Below, in pieces: positions 45,901-60,000 of a stretch of DNA of 64,000 nt (positions are counted from its first letter, which is position 1; each line of letters starts with the position of its first letter). Under the pieces are notes generated by a model that saw nothing but the letters and a program-made list of their open reading frames with translations, was not told where the DNA came from and ran no database searches. The stretch is taken from positions 124,001 through 188,000 of the forward strand of contig JAPMTP010000073.1 of NCBI GenBank assembly GCA_026413225.1, written 5' to 3'. This stretch comes from Otis tarda (taxonomy: Eukaryota > Chordata > Aves > Otidiformes > Otididae). The position numbers and the translations under genes were made by a program.

Positions 45901-48900
45901 ACGATTGCTCCCACACCAAAAGTGCCAGCCACTCAAGCTCTTGCTGCTCCTCAGCGGCCATTGGCAGAGCATCTACAGCAGCACAGACATTGGGGCTCCA
46001 GGTTTTCCCTGAGGAGCAGGGCTTCGACGTTTGCCACCAGCTGCACCTGGGCGCCCCCTAAAAAAAACACCCGAAAAATCACAACTCTCTGACGATTGCT
46101 CCCACACCAAAAGTGCCAGCCACTCAAGCTCTTGCTGCTCCTCAGCGGCCATTGGCAGCGCATCTACAGCACCACAGACACTGGGGCTCCGGGCTTTCAC
46201 TGAGGAGCAGGGCTTCGACGTTTGCCACCAGCTGCACGTGGGCGCCACCTAAAAAGAAACCCCGAAAAATCACGAACGTCGGACGATTGCTCCCACACCA
46301 AAAGTGCCAGCCACTCAAGCTCTTGCTGCTCCTCAGCGCCCATTGGCAGCGCATCTACAGCACCACAGACATTGGGGCTCCGGGCTTTCCTCAGGAGCAG
46401 GGCTTCGATGATTGCCACCAGCTGCACGTGGGCGCCCCATGAAAACAAATCCCGAAAAATCACCATCGTCGGACGATTGCTCCCACACCAAAAGTGCCAG
46501 CCACTCAAGCTCTTGCTACTCCTCAGTGGCCATTGGCACCCTGTCTACAGCACCACAGACATTGGGGCTCCGGGCTTTCTCTGAGGAGCAGGGCTTCGAC
46601 GTTTACCACCAGCTGCACCTGGGCGCCCCCTGAAATAAAACCCGAGAAATCGTGAACGTCGGACGATTCCTCCCACACCAAAAGTGCCAGCCACTCAAGC
46701 TCTTGCTACTCCTCAGCGCCCATTGGCAGCGCACCTACAGCACCACAGACATTGGGGCTCCGGGCTTTCCCTGAGGAGCAGGGCTAGACGTTTGCCACCA
46801 GCTGGACCTGGGTGCCCCCTGAAAAGAAACCCCGAAAAATCACGAACCTCGGACGTCTACTCCCACACCAAAAGTGACAGCCACGCACGCTCTTGCTGCT
46901 CCTCAGCGGCCATTGGCAGCGCATCTACAGTACCACAGACATTGGGGCTCCGGGCTTTCCCTGAGGAGCAGGGCTTCGACGTTTGCCACCAGCTGCACGT
47001 GGGCGCCCCCGGAACGACGTTTGCCACCAGCTGCACGTGGGGCGCCCCAAAAAAAAACCTGGAAAAATCAGCAACGTCGGACAATTGCTGCCGCAACAAA
47101 AAGGGCAGGCCACTCAAGCTCTTGCTGCTCCTCAGTGTCCGTTGGCAGCGCACCTTCAGCACCACAGACACTGGGGCTCCGGGCTTTCCCTGAGGAGCAG
47201 GGCTTCGATGTTTGCCACCAGCTGCATGTGGGCGCCCCCTGAAAAAAAACCTGAAAAATCACGAATGTCGGACGATTGCTCCCACACCAAAAGTGCCAGC
47301 CACTCAAGCTCTTGCTGGTCCTCCGCGGCCATAGGCAGCGCATCAACAGCACCACAGTCATTGGGGCTCCAGGCTTTCCCTGAGGAGCAGGGCTTCAACG
47401 TTTGCCACCAGCTCCACCTGGGCGCCCCCTGAATAGAAACCCCGAAAAATCATGAACGTCGGACGATTGCTCCCACACCAAAAGTGCCAGCCACTCAAGC
47501 CCTTGCAGCTCCTCAGCGGCCATTGGCACCGCATCTACAGCACCACAGACATTGGGGCTCCGGGCTTTCCCTCAGGAGCAGGGCTTCGACGTTTGCCACC
47601 AGCTGCACGTGGGCGCCCCCTGGATAAAAAACCCCAAAATTCAACAATGCCGTCGGACGATTGCTCCCACACCAAAAGGGCCAGCCACTCAAGCTCTTGC
47701 TGCTTCTCAGCGGCCATTGGCAGTGCAGCTACAGCACCACAGACACTGGGGCTCCGGGCTTTCCCTGAGGAGCAGGGCTTCGACGTTTGCCACCAGCTGC
47801 ACGTGGGCGCCCCTGGAAAAAAACCCCGAAAAATCACGAAAGTCGGACGATTGCTGCCACACCAAAAGTGCCAGCCACTCAAGCCCTTGCTGCTCCTCAG
47901 CGCCCATTGGCAGCGCATCTACAGCACCACAGACATTGGGGCTCCAGGTTTACCCTGAGGAGCAGGGCTTCGACGTTGGCCACCAGCTGCACGTGGGCGC
48001 CCCCGGAAAAAAATACCCGAAAAATCACGAACGTCGGACGATTGCTCCCACACCAAAAGTGCCAGCCACTCAAGCACTTGCAGCTCCTCAGCGGCCATTG
48101 GCAGCGCATCTACAGCACCACAGACATTGGGGCTCCGGGCTTTCCCTGAGGAGCAGGGCTTCGACGCTTGCCACCAGCTGCACGTGGGTGCCCCCTGAAA
48201 AAAAACCCCGAAAAATCACGAACGTCGGACAATTGCTCCCACACCAAAAGTGCCAGCCACTCAAGAACTTGCTGCTCCTCAGCGGCCATTGGCAGCGCAT
48301 CTACAGCACCACAGACATTGGGGCTCCGGGCTTTCCCTCAGGAGCAGGGCTTCGACACTTGCCACCAGCTGCACGTGGGCGCCTCATGAAAAAAAACCTG
48401 GAGAAATCGCGAACGTCGGACGATTGCTCCCACACCAAAAGTGCCAGCCACTCAAGATCTTGCTGCTCCTCAGCGGCCATTGGCAGCGCATCTACAGCAC
48501 CACAGACATTGGGGCTCCAAGCTTTCCCTCAGGAGCAGGGCTTCGACACTTGCCACCAGCTGCACGTGGGCGCCTCATGAAAAAAAACCCGAGAAATCAC
48601 GAACGTCGGACGATTGCTTGCACACCAAAAGAGCGAGCTACTCAAGCTCTTGCAGCTCCTCAGCGGCCATTGGCAGCGCATCTACAGCACCACAGACATT
48701 GGGGCTCAGGGCTTTCCCTGAGGAGCAGGACTTCAACGTTTGCCACATGCTGCAAGTGGGCGCCCCGTGAAAAAAACCCCGAAAAATCACGAATGTCTGA
48801 AAATTGCTCCCACACAAAAAGTGCCAGCCAGTCAAGCCCTTGCTGCTCCTCAGCGGCCATTGGCACCGCATCTACAGCACCACAGACATTGGGGCTCCAG

Positions 48901-51600
48901 GTTTTAACTGAGGAGCAGGCCTTCGAATTTTGCCACCAGCTGCATGTTGACGCCCCCTGAAAAAAAACCACAATAAATCACCAACGTCGGACGATTGCTC
49001 CCACACCAAATGTGCCAGCCACTCAAGCCCTTGCTGCTCCTCAGCGGCCATAGGCAGCGCATCTACAGCACCACAGACATTGGGGCTCCAGGCTTTAACT
49101 GAGGAGCAGGGCTTCGATGTTTGCCACCAGCTGTACGTGGGCGCCCCGTGAAAAAAAAACCCGAAAAATTCACCAACGTCGGACGATTGCTCCCAGACCA
49201 AAAGGGCCAGCCACTCAAGCTCTTGCTGCTCCTCAGCGGCCATTGGCAGTGCATCTACAGCACCACAGACACTGGGGCTCCGGGCTTTCCCTGAGGAGCA
49301 GGGCTTCGACGTTTGCCACCAGCTGCACGTGGGCGCCCCTGGAAAAAAACCCCGAAAAATCACAAACGTCGGACGATTGCTCCCACACCAAAAGTGCCAG
49401 CCACTCAAGCCCTTGCTGCTCCTCAGCGGCCATTGGCAACGCATCTACAGCAGCACAGACATTGGGGCTCCGGTTTTCCCTGAGGAGCAGGGCTTCGACG
49501 TTGGCCACCAGCTGCACGTGGACGCCCCCGGGAAAAAAATCCCCGAAAAATTACGAACATCAGACCATTGCTCCCACACCAAAAGTGCCAGCCACTCAAG
49601 CACTTGCTGCTCCTCAGCGGCCATTGGCAGCGCATCTACAGTACCACAGACACTGGGGCTCCGGGCTTTCCCTGAGGAGCAGGGCTTCGACGTTTTCTCC
49701 ACCAGCTGCACGTGGGCACCCCCGTAAAAGAAACCCCGAAAAATCACGAACGTTGGAGGATTGCTCCCACAACAAAAGTGCCAGCCACTCAAGCTCTTGC
49801 TGCTCCTCAGCGGCCATTGGCAACGCATCTACAATACCGCAGACATTGGGGCTCCGGGCTTTTCCTGAGGAGCAGGGGCTTCGATACTTGCCACCAGCTG
49901 CACGTGGGCGCCTCCTGAAAAAAAAAAACCTTGAGAAATCACCAACGTCGGACGATTGCTCCCACACACCAAATCTGCCAGCCACTCAAGCTCTTGCTGC
50001 TCCTCAGCGGCCTTTGGCAGTGCATCTACAGCACCACAGACACTGGGGCTCCAGGCTTTAACTGAGTAGCAGGGCTTCGAATTTTGCCACCAGCTGCACG
50101 TGGCGCCCCCTGAAAAAAAAACTGAAAAATCACGAACGTCTGACGATTGCTCCCACACCAAAAGTGCCAGCCACTCAAGAACTTGCTGCTCCTCAGCGGC
50201 CATTGGCAGAGCATGTACAGCAGCACAGACATTGGGGCTCCAGGTTTTCCCTGAGGAGCAGGGCTTCGACGTTTGCCACCAGCTGCACCTGGGCGCCCCC
50301 TAAAAAAAACACCCGAAAAATCACGAACTCTCTGACGATTGCTCCCACACCAAAACTGCCAACCACTCAAGCTCTTGCTGCTCCTCAGCGGCCATTGGCA
50401 GCGCATCTACAGCAGACACTGCTGTCTCCGGGCTTTCACTGAGGAGCAGGGTTCGACGTTTGCCACCAGCGGCACGTGGGCGCCACCTAAAAAGAAACCC
50501 CGAAAAATCACGAACGTCGGACGATTGCTCCCACACCAAAAGTGCCAGCCACTCAAGCTCTTGCTGCTCCTCAGCGGCCATTGGCAGCGCATCTACAGCA
50601 CCACAGACATTGGGGCTCCGGGCTTTCCCTCAGGAGCAGGGCTTCGATGATTACCACCAGTTGCACGTAGGCGACCCATGAAAACAAACCCCGAAATATC
50701 ACGAACGTCGGACGATTGCTCCCACACCAAAAGTGCCAGCCACTCAAGCTCTTGCTACTCCTCAGTGGCCATTGGCACCCTGTCTACAGCACCACAGACA
50801 TTGGGGCTCCGGGCTTTCCCTGAGGAGCAGGGTTCGACGTTTACCACCAGCTGCACCTGGGCGCCCCCTGAAATAAAACCTCGAGAAATCGTGAACGTCG
50901 GACGATTCCTCCCACACCAAAAGTGCCAGCCACTCAAGCTCTTGCTACTCCTCAGCGCCCATTGGCAGCGCACCTACAGCACCACAGACATTGGGGCTCC
51001 GGGCTTTCCCTGAGGAGCAGGGCTAGACGTTTGCCACCAGCTGGACCTGGGTGCCCCCTGAAAAGAAACCCCGAAAAATCACGAACCTCGGACGTCTACT
51101 CCCACACCAAAAGTGACAGCCACGCACGCTCTTGCTGCTCCTCAGCGGCCATTGGCAGCGCATCTACAGTACCACAGACATTGGGGCTCCGGGCTTTCCC
51201 TGAGGAGCAGGGCTTCGACGTTTGCCACCAGCTGCACGTGGGCGCCCCCGGAAAAAAAACCTGGAAAAATCAGCAACGTCGGACGATTGCTACCGCAACA
51301 AAAGGGCAGGCCACTCAAGCTCTTGCTGCTCCTCAGTGTCCGTTGGCAGCGCACCTTCAGCACCACAGACACTGGGGCTCCGGGCTTTTCCTGAGGAGCA
51401 GGGCTTCGATGTTTGCCACCAGCTGCATGTGGGCGCCCCCTGAAAAAAAACCTGAAAAATCACGAATGTCGGACGATTGCTCCCACACCAAAAGTGCCAG
51501 CCACTCAAGCTCTTGCTGGTCCTCAGCGGCCATAGGCAGCGCATCAACAGCACCACAGACATTGGGGCTCAGGCTTTCCTGAGGAGCAGGGCTTCAACGT
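45901..51600 (+). repeat. Satellite with further partial copies of block G and earlier blocks
   Basis: CTCTCTGACGATTG at 46,085 and 50,329, GGACGTCTACTCCC at about 46,850 and 51,087, ATTCAACAATG at about 47,640 and the CGCCTCATGAAAAAAAACC units at about 48,380 and 48,570 show copies of pieces first seen at 22-24 kb, 28-29 kb and 30-31.5 kb. The order is not the same as in block G as a whole, so the region is a mosaic. Confidence 0.8.
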
Positions 51601-54600
51601 TTGCCACCAGCTCCACCTGGGCGCCCCCTGAATAGAAACCCCGAAAAATCATGAACGTCGGACGATTGCTCCCACACCAAAAGGGCCAGCCACTCAAGTC
51701 CTTCCTGCTCCTCAGCGGCCATTGGCAGCGCATCTACAGCACCACAGACATTGGGTCTCCAGGCTTTCCCTGAGGAGCAGGGCTTCGACGTTTGCCACCA
51801 GCTGCACATGGGCGCCCCCTGAAAAAAAAAACCCCGAAAAATCACCAACGTGGACGATTGCTCCCACCCCAAAAGTGCCAGCCACTCAAGCCCTTGCAGC
51901 TCCTCAGCGGCCATTGGCAGCGCATCTACAGCAGCACAGACATTGGGGCTCCGGGCTTTCCCTCAGGAGCAGGGCTTCGACGTTTGCAACCAGCTGCACG
52001 TTGGCAACCCCGGAAAAGAAACCCCAAGAAATCACCAACATCGGACGATTGATCCCACACAATGGGCCAGCCACTCAAGCTCTTGCTGCTCCTCATCCGC
52101 CATTGGCAGCACACCTACAGCAGCACAGACACTGGGGCTCCGGGCTTTCCCTGAGGAGCAGGGCTTCGACGTTTGCCACCAGCTGCACGTGTGCGCCCCC
52201 TGAAAAGAAACACTGAAAAATCACGAACGTCGGACGATTGCTCCACCACCAAAAGTGCCAGCCACTCAAGCTCTTGCTGCTCCTCAGCGCCCATTGGCAG
52301 CGCATCTACAGGACCACAGACATTGGGGCTCCAGCCTTTCCCTGAGGAGCAGAGCTTCGACGTTTGCCACCAGCTGCACGTGGCCGCCCCCTGAAAAAAA
52401 AACCCCGAAAAATCACGAACGTCGGACGATTGCTCCCACACCAAAAGTGCCAGCCACTCAAGCTCTTGCTGGTCCTCAGCAGCCATTGGCAGCGCATCTA
52501 CAATACCGCAGACATTGGGGCTCCAAGCTTTCCCTGAGGAGCAGGGCTTCGACACTTGCCACCAGCTGCACGTGGGCGCCTCCTGAAAAAAAACCTGGAG
52601 AAATCACGAACGTCGGACGATTGCTCCCACACCAAAAGTGCCAGCCACTCAAGATCTTGTTGATCCTTAGTGCCCATTGGCCGCGTATCTACAGCACCAC
52701 AGACATTGGGGCTCCGGGCTTTCCCTGAGGAGCAGGGCTTCGATGTTTGCCACCAGCTTCACGTGGGAGCACCCTGAAAAAAAACTTGGAGAAATCACGA
52801 ACGTCGGACGATTGCTTGCACACCAAAAGGGCGAGCCACTCAAGCCCTTGCTGCTCCTCAGCGGCCATTGGCAGCGCATCTACAGCACCACAGACATTGG
52901 GGCTCAGGGCTTTCCCTGAGGAGCAGGACTTCAACGTTTGCCACAAGCTGCAAGTGGGCGCCCCGTGAAAAAAACAACGAAAAATCACGAACGTCTGAAA
53001 ATTGCTCCCACACCAAAAGTGCCAGCCAGTCAAGCCCTTGCTGCTCCTCAGCGGCCATTGGCACCGCATCTACAGCACGACAGACATTGGGGATCCAGGT
53101 TTTAACTGAGGAGCAGGGCTTCGAATTTTGCCACCAATTGCACGTGGGGCGCCCCCCTGAAAAAAAAAAAACCACAAAAAATCACCAACGTCGGACGGTG
53201 CTCCCACACCAAAAGTGCCAGCCACTCAAGCCCTTGCAGCTCCTCAGCGGCCATTGGCAGCGCATCTACAGCACCACAGACATTGGGGCTCCGGGCTTTC
53301 CCTCAGGAGCAGGGCTTCGACGTTTGCCACCAGCTGCACGTGGGCGCCCCTGATAAAAAACCCCAAAAATTCAACAATGCCGGACGATTGCTCCCACACC
53401 AAAAGGGCCAGCCACTCAAGCTCTTGCTGCTTCTCAGCGGCCATTGGCAGTGCATCTACAGCACCACAGACACTGGGGCTCCGGGCTTTCCCTGAGGAGC
53501 AGGGCTTCGACGTTTGCCACCAGCTGCACGTGGGCGCCCCTGGAAAAAAACCCCGAAAAATCACGAACGTCGGACGATTGCTGCCACACCAAAAGTGCCA
53601 GCCACTCAAGCCCTTGCTGCTCCTCAGCGGCCATTGGCAGCGCATCTACAGTACCACAGACACTGGGGCTCCGGGCTTTCCCTGAGGAGCAGGGCTTCGA
53701 CGTTTGCCACCAGCTGCACATGGGCACCCCCGTAAAAGAAACCCCAGAAAATCACCAACGTCGGACGATTGCTCCCACCCCAAAAGTGCCAGACACTCAA
53801 GCCCTTGCAGCTCCTCAGCGGCCATTGGCAGCGCATCTACAGCACCACAGACATTGGGGCTCCGGGCTTTCCCTGAGGAGCAGGGCTTCGACGTTTGCCA
53901 CCAGCTGCACGTGGGCGCCCCTGGAAAAAAACCCCGAAAAATCACAAACGTCGGACGATTGCTCCCACACCAAAAGTGCCAGCCACTCAAGCCCTTGCTG
54001 CTCCTCAGCGGCCATTGGCAACGCATCTACAGCAGCACAGACATTGGGGCTCCAGGTTTTCCCTGAGGAGCAGGGCTTCGACGTTGGCCACCAGCTGCAC
54101 GTGGACGCCCCCGGAAAAAAATCCCCGAAAAATTACGAACATCAGACCATTGCTCCCACACCAAAAGTGCCAGCCACTCAAGCACTTGCTGCTCCTCAGC
54201 GGCCATTGGCAGCGCATCTACAGTACCACAGACACTGGGGCTCCGGGCTTTCCCTGAGGAGCAGGGCTTCGACGTTTTCCACCAGCTGCACGTGGGCACC
54301 CCCTGCAAAGAAACCCCCGAAAAATCACGAACGTTGGAGGATTGCTCCCACAACAAAAGTGCCAGCCACTCAAGCTCTTGCTGCTCCTCAGCGGCCATTG
54401 GCAGCGCATCTACAATACCGCAGACATTGGGGCTCCAAGCTTTTCATTAGGAGCAGGGCTTCGATACTTGCCACCAGCTGCACGGCGCCTCCTGGGAAAA
54501 AAAACCTTGAGAAATCACCAACGTCGGACGATTGCTCCCACACCAAATCTGCCAGCCACTCAAGCTCTTGCTGCTCCTCAGCGGCCATTGGCAGCGCATC

Positions 54601-57000
54601 TACAGCACCACAGACACTGGGGCTCCAGGCTTTAACTGAGTAGCAGGGCTTCGACGCTTGCCACCAGCTGCACGTGGGCGCCCCCTGAAAAAAAAACTGA
54701 AAAAATCACGAACGTCTGACGATTGCTCCCACACCAAAAGTGCCAGCCACTCAAGAACTTGCTGCTCCTCAGCGGCCATTGGCAGAGCATGTACAGCAGC
54801 ACAGACATTGGGGCTCCAGGCTTTCCCTGAGGAGCAGGGCTTCGACGTTTGCCACCAGCTGCACGTGGGCGCCCCTAAAAAACACCCGAAAAATCACAAC
54901 TCTCTGACGATTGCTCCCACACCAAAACTGCCAGCCACTCAAGCTCTTGCTGCTCCTCAGCGGCCATTGGCAGCGCATCTACAGCACCGGAAACACTGCT
55001 GCTCCGGGCTTTCCTGAGGAGCAGGGCTTCGACGTTTGCCACCAGCGGCACGTGGGCGCCACCTAAAAAGAAACCCGAAAAATCACGAACGTCGGACGAT
55101 TGCTCCCACACCAAAAGTGCCAGCCACTCAAGCTCTTGCTGCTCCTCAGCGCCCATTGGCAGCGCATCTACAGCACCACAGACATTGGGGCTCCGGGCTT
55201 TCCCTGAGGAGCAGGGCTTCGATGTTTACCACCAGTTGCACGTAGGCGACCCATGAAAACAAATCCCGAAAAATCACCATCGTCGGACGATTGCTCCCAC
55301 ACCAAAAGTGCCAGCCACTCAAGCTCTTGCTACTCCTCAGTGGCCATTGGCAGCCCATCTACAGCACCACAGACATTGGGGCTCCGGGCTTTCTCTGAGG
55401 AGCAGGGTTCGACGTTTACCACCAGCTGCACCTGGGCGCCCCCTGAAATAAAACCTCGAGAAATCGTGAACGTCGGACGATTCCTCCCACACCAAAAGTG
55501 CCAGCCACTCAAGCTCTTGCTACTCCTCAGCCCCCATTGGCAGCGCACCTACAGCACCACAGACATTGGGGCTCCGGGCTTTCCCTGAGGAGCAGGGCTA
55601 GACGTTTGCCACCAGCTGGACCTGGGTGCCCCCTGAAAAGAAACCCCGAAAAATCACGAACCTCGGACGTCTACTCCCACACCAAAAGTGACAGCCACGC
55701 ACGCTCTTGCTACTCCTCAGCGGCCATTGGCAGCGCATCTACAGCACCACAGACAGTGGGGCTCCGGGCTTTCCCTGAGGAGCAGGGCTTTGACATTTGC
55801 CACCAGCTGCACGTGGGCGGCCCCTGAAAAGAAACCCCGAAAAATCATGAACGTCGGACCATTGCTCCCACACCAAAAGGGCCAGCCACTCAAGCTCTTG
55901 CTGCTCCTCAGCGGCCATTGGCAGCGCATCTACAGCACCACAGACATTGGGGCTCCGGGCTTTCCCCTGAGGAGCAGGGCTTCGACGTTTGCCACCAGCT
56001 GCACGTGGGCGCTCCCCGGAAAAAAACCTGGAAAAATCAGCAACGTCGGACAATTGCTGCCGCAACAAAAGTGCAGGCCACTCAAGCTCTTGCTGCTCCT
56101 CAGTGTCCGTTGGCAGCGCACCTTCAGCACCACAGACACTGGGGCTCCGGGCTTTCCTGAGGAGCAGGGCTTCGATGTTTGCCACCAGCTGCATGTGGGC
56201 GCCCCCTGAAAAGACACCCAAAAAAATCACTAACGTCGGACGATTGCTCCCACACCAAAAGTGCCAGCCACTCAAGCTCTTGCTGCTCCTCAGCGGCCAT
56301 TGTCAGTGCGTCTAGTGCACCGGAGACATTGGGGCTCCGGGCTTTCCCTGAGGAGCAGGGCTTCGACGTTTGCCACCAGCTGCACGTGGGCGCCCACTGA
56401 AAACAAACCCCGAGAAATCGTGAACGTCGGATGATTCCTCCCACACCAACAGTGCCAGCCACTCAAGCCCTTGCTGCTCCTCAGCGGCCATTGGCAGCGC
56501 ATCTACAGCACCACAGACACTGGGGCTCCGGGCTTTCCCTCAGGAGCAGGGCTTCGATGTTTGCCACCAGCTGCACGTTGGCACCCCATGAAAATATACC
56601 ACTAGAAATCACGAAAGTCAGACGACTGCTCCCACACCAAAAGTGCCAGCCACTCAAGCCCTTGCTGCTCCTCAGCGGCCATTGGCAGCGCACCTACAGC
56701 ACCACAGACATTGGGGCCATGGGCTTTCCCTGAGGAGCAGGGCTTCGACGTTTGCCACCAGCTGCACGTGGGCGCCCTCTAAAAACAAACCCCAAAAAAT
56801 CACGAACGTCGGACGATTGCTCCCACAGCAAAAGTGCCAGCCACTCAAACTCTTGCTGCTCCTCAGAGGCCATTGGCAGCGCATCTACAGCAACACAGAC
56901 ATTGGGGCTCCAGGCTTTCCCTGAGGAGCAGGGCTTCGACGTTTGCCACCAGCTGCACGTGGGCGCCCCCTGAAAAGAAACCCTGAAAATCACGAACGTC
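51601..57000 (+). repeat. Satellite block G, second copy
   Basis: Colinear with 26,641-32,330 plus its right flank. Offset is 24,996 bp for 26.8-28.1 kb, then 24,230-24,234 bp for 29.4-32.3 kb (four units fewer), then 24,421 bp around 32.3 kb (one unit more). GTCTAGTGCACCGGAGAC at about 56,310 matches 32,080 with offset 24,230. Confidence 0.83.
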
Positions 57001-60000
57001 GGACAATTGCTCCCACATCAAAAGTGCCAGCCACCCAAGCTCTTGCTGCTCCTCAGCGGCCATTGGCAGCGCATCTACAGCACCACAGACACTGGGGCTC
57101 TGGGCTTTCCCTCAGGAGCAGGGCTTCGACGTTTGCCACCAGCTGCACGTTGGCACCCCATGAAAATATACCACCAGAAATCACGAACGTCAGACGACTG
57201 CTCCCACACCAAAAGTGCCAGCCACTCAAGCCCTTTCTGCTCCTCAGCGGCCATTGGCAGCGCATCTACAGCACCACAGACAGTGGGGCTCCGGGCTTTC
57301 CCTCAGGAGCAGGGCTTTGACATTTGCCACCAGCTGCACGTGGGCGGCCCCTGAAAAGAAACCCCGAAAAATCATGAACGTCGGACCATTGCTCCCACAC
57401 CAAAAGGGCCAGCCACTCAAGCTCTTGCTGCTCCTCAGCGGCCATTGGCAGCGCATCTACAGTACCACAGACATTGGGGCTCCGGGCTTTCCCTGAGGAG
57501 CAGGGCTTCGACGTTTGCCACCAGCTGCACGTGTGCGCCCCCGGAAAAAAAACCCGGAAAAATTAGCAACGTCGGACGATTGCTGCCGCAACAAAAGGGC
57601 AGGCCACTCAAGCTCTTGCTGCTCCTCAGTGCCCGTTGGCAGCGCACCTTCAGCACCACAGACACTGGGGCTCCGGGCTTTCCATCAGGAGCAGGGCTTC
57701 GACGTTTGCCACCAGCTGCACGTGGGCGCCCCCTGAAAAGACCCCGAGAAATCAGTAACGTCGGACGACTGCTCCCACACCAAAAGTGCCAGCCACTCAA
57801 GCTCTTGCTGCTCCTCAGCGGCCATTGCCAGCGCATCTACAGCACCACAGACATTGGGGCTCCGGGCTTTCCCTGAGGAGCAGGGCTTCGACGTTTGCCA
57901 CCAGCTGCATGTGGGTGCCCCCTGAAAAAAATCCCCAAAAAATCACGAAAGTCGGACGATTGCTCCAACACCAAAAGGGCCAGCCACTCAAGCTCTTGCT
58001 GCTCATCAGCGGCCATTGGCAGCGCATCTACAGCACCACAGACATTGGGGCTCCGGGCCTTCCCTGAGGAGCAGGGCTTCCAAGTTTGCCACCAGCTGCA
58101 CGTGGGCACACCATGAAAAGAAAACCCGAAAAATCACGAACGTCGGACAATTGCTCCCACATCAAAAGTGCCAGCCACTCAAGCTCTTGCTGCTCCTCAG
58201 CGCCCATTGGCAGCGCACCTACAGCAGCACAGACATTGGGGCTCCGGGCTTTCCTCGAGGAGCAGGGCTTCGACGTTTGCCACCAGCTGCACGTGGATGC
58301 CCCATGAAAAGAAACCTTAAAAAATCACAAACGTCGGACGATTGCTCCCACCACAAAAGTCCCAGCCACTCAAGCCCTTGCTGCTCCTCAGCGGCCATTG
58401 GCACACATGTACAGCACCACAGACACTGGGGCTCCAGCCTTTCCTGAGGCGCAGGGCTTCGATGTTTGCCACCAGGTGCACGTGGGCCCCCGCTGAAAAA
58501 AAATCCCGAAAAATCACAAACGTCGGACGATTGCTCCCACACCAAAAGGGCCAGCCACTCAAGTCCCTGCTGGTCCTCAGCGGCCATTGGCAGCGCACCT
58601 ACAGCACCAGAGACATTGGGGCCATGGGCTTTCCCTGAGGAGCAGGGCTTCGAGGTTTTCCACCAGCTGCACGTGGGCGCCCCCTGCAAAGAAACCCCAA
58701 AAAATCACGAACGTCGGACGGTTGATCCCACACCAAAAGTGCCAGCCACTCAAGCTCTTGCTGCTCCTCAGCGGCCATTGGCAGCACATCTACAGCAAAA
58801 CAGACACTGGGGCTCCGGGCTTTCCCTGAGGAGCAGGGCTTCGACGTTTGCCACCAGCTGCTCGTGTGCGCACCCTGAAAAGAAACCCCGAAAAATCACG
58901 AAAGTCGGACGATTGCTCACAAAACAAAAGTGCCAGCCACTCAAGCTCTTGCTGCTCCTCAGCGGCCATTGGCAGCACACCTACAGCACGACAGACATTG
59001 GGGCTCCGGGCTTTCCCTGAGGAGCAGGGCTTTGACGTTTGCCACCAGCTGCACGTGGGCCGTCCCTGAAAAGAAACCCCCAACAATCACGAACGTCGGA
59101 CGATTGCTCCCACACCAAAAGGGCCAGCCACTCAAGACCTTGCTGCTCCTCAGCGGCCATTGGCAGCACATCTACAGCAACCCAGACATTGGAGCTCCGG
59201 GCTTTCCCTGAGGAGCAGGGCTTCGACGCTTGCCACCAGCTGCACGTGGGAGCCCCCTGAAAAATAACCCGAAAAATCACAAACGTCGGACGATTGCTCC
59301 CACACCAAAAGTCCCAGCCACTCAAGCCCTTGCTGCTCCTCAGTGGCCATTAGCAGCGCATCTACAGCACGACAGACATTGGGGCTCCGGGCTTTCCCTG
59401 AAGAGCAGGGCTTCGACGTTTGCCACCATCTGCACGTGGACGCCCCATGAAAAGAAACCTTAAAAAATCACGAACGTCGGACGATTGCTCCCACACCAAA
59501 AGTGCCAGCCACTCAAGCCCTTGCTGCTCCTCAGCGGCCATTGGCAGCGCACCTACAGCACCCCAGACATTGGGGCTCAGGGCTTTCCCTGAGGAGCAGG
59601 GCTTCGACATTTGCCACGATCTGCAATTGGGCGCCCCTTGAAAGAAAATCCCTAGAAATCACAAACGTCGGATGATTGCTCCCACAACAAAAGTGCCAGC
59701 AACTCAAGCCCTTGCTGCTCCTCAGTGGCCATTGGCAGCACATCTACAGCACCACAGACACTGGGGCTCCGGGCTTTCCCTCAGGAGCAGGGCTTCGATG
59801 TTTGCCACCAGCTGCACGTGGGCGCTCCCTGAAACCCCCAAAAATCACGAACGTCGGACAATTGCTCCCACACCAAAAGTGCCAGCCACTCAAGCTCTTG
59901 CTGCTCCTCAGCGCCCATTAGCAGCGCATCTACAGCACCACAGACATTAGGGCTCCGGGCTTTCCCTCAGGAGCAGGGCTTCGACGTTTGCCACCATCTG

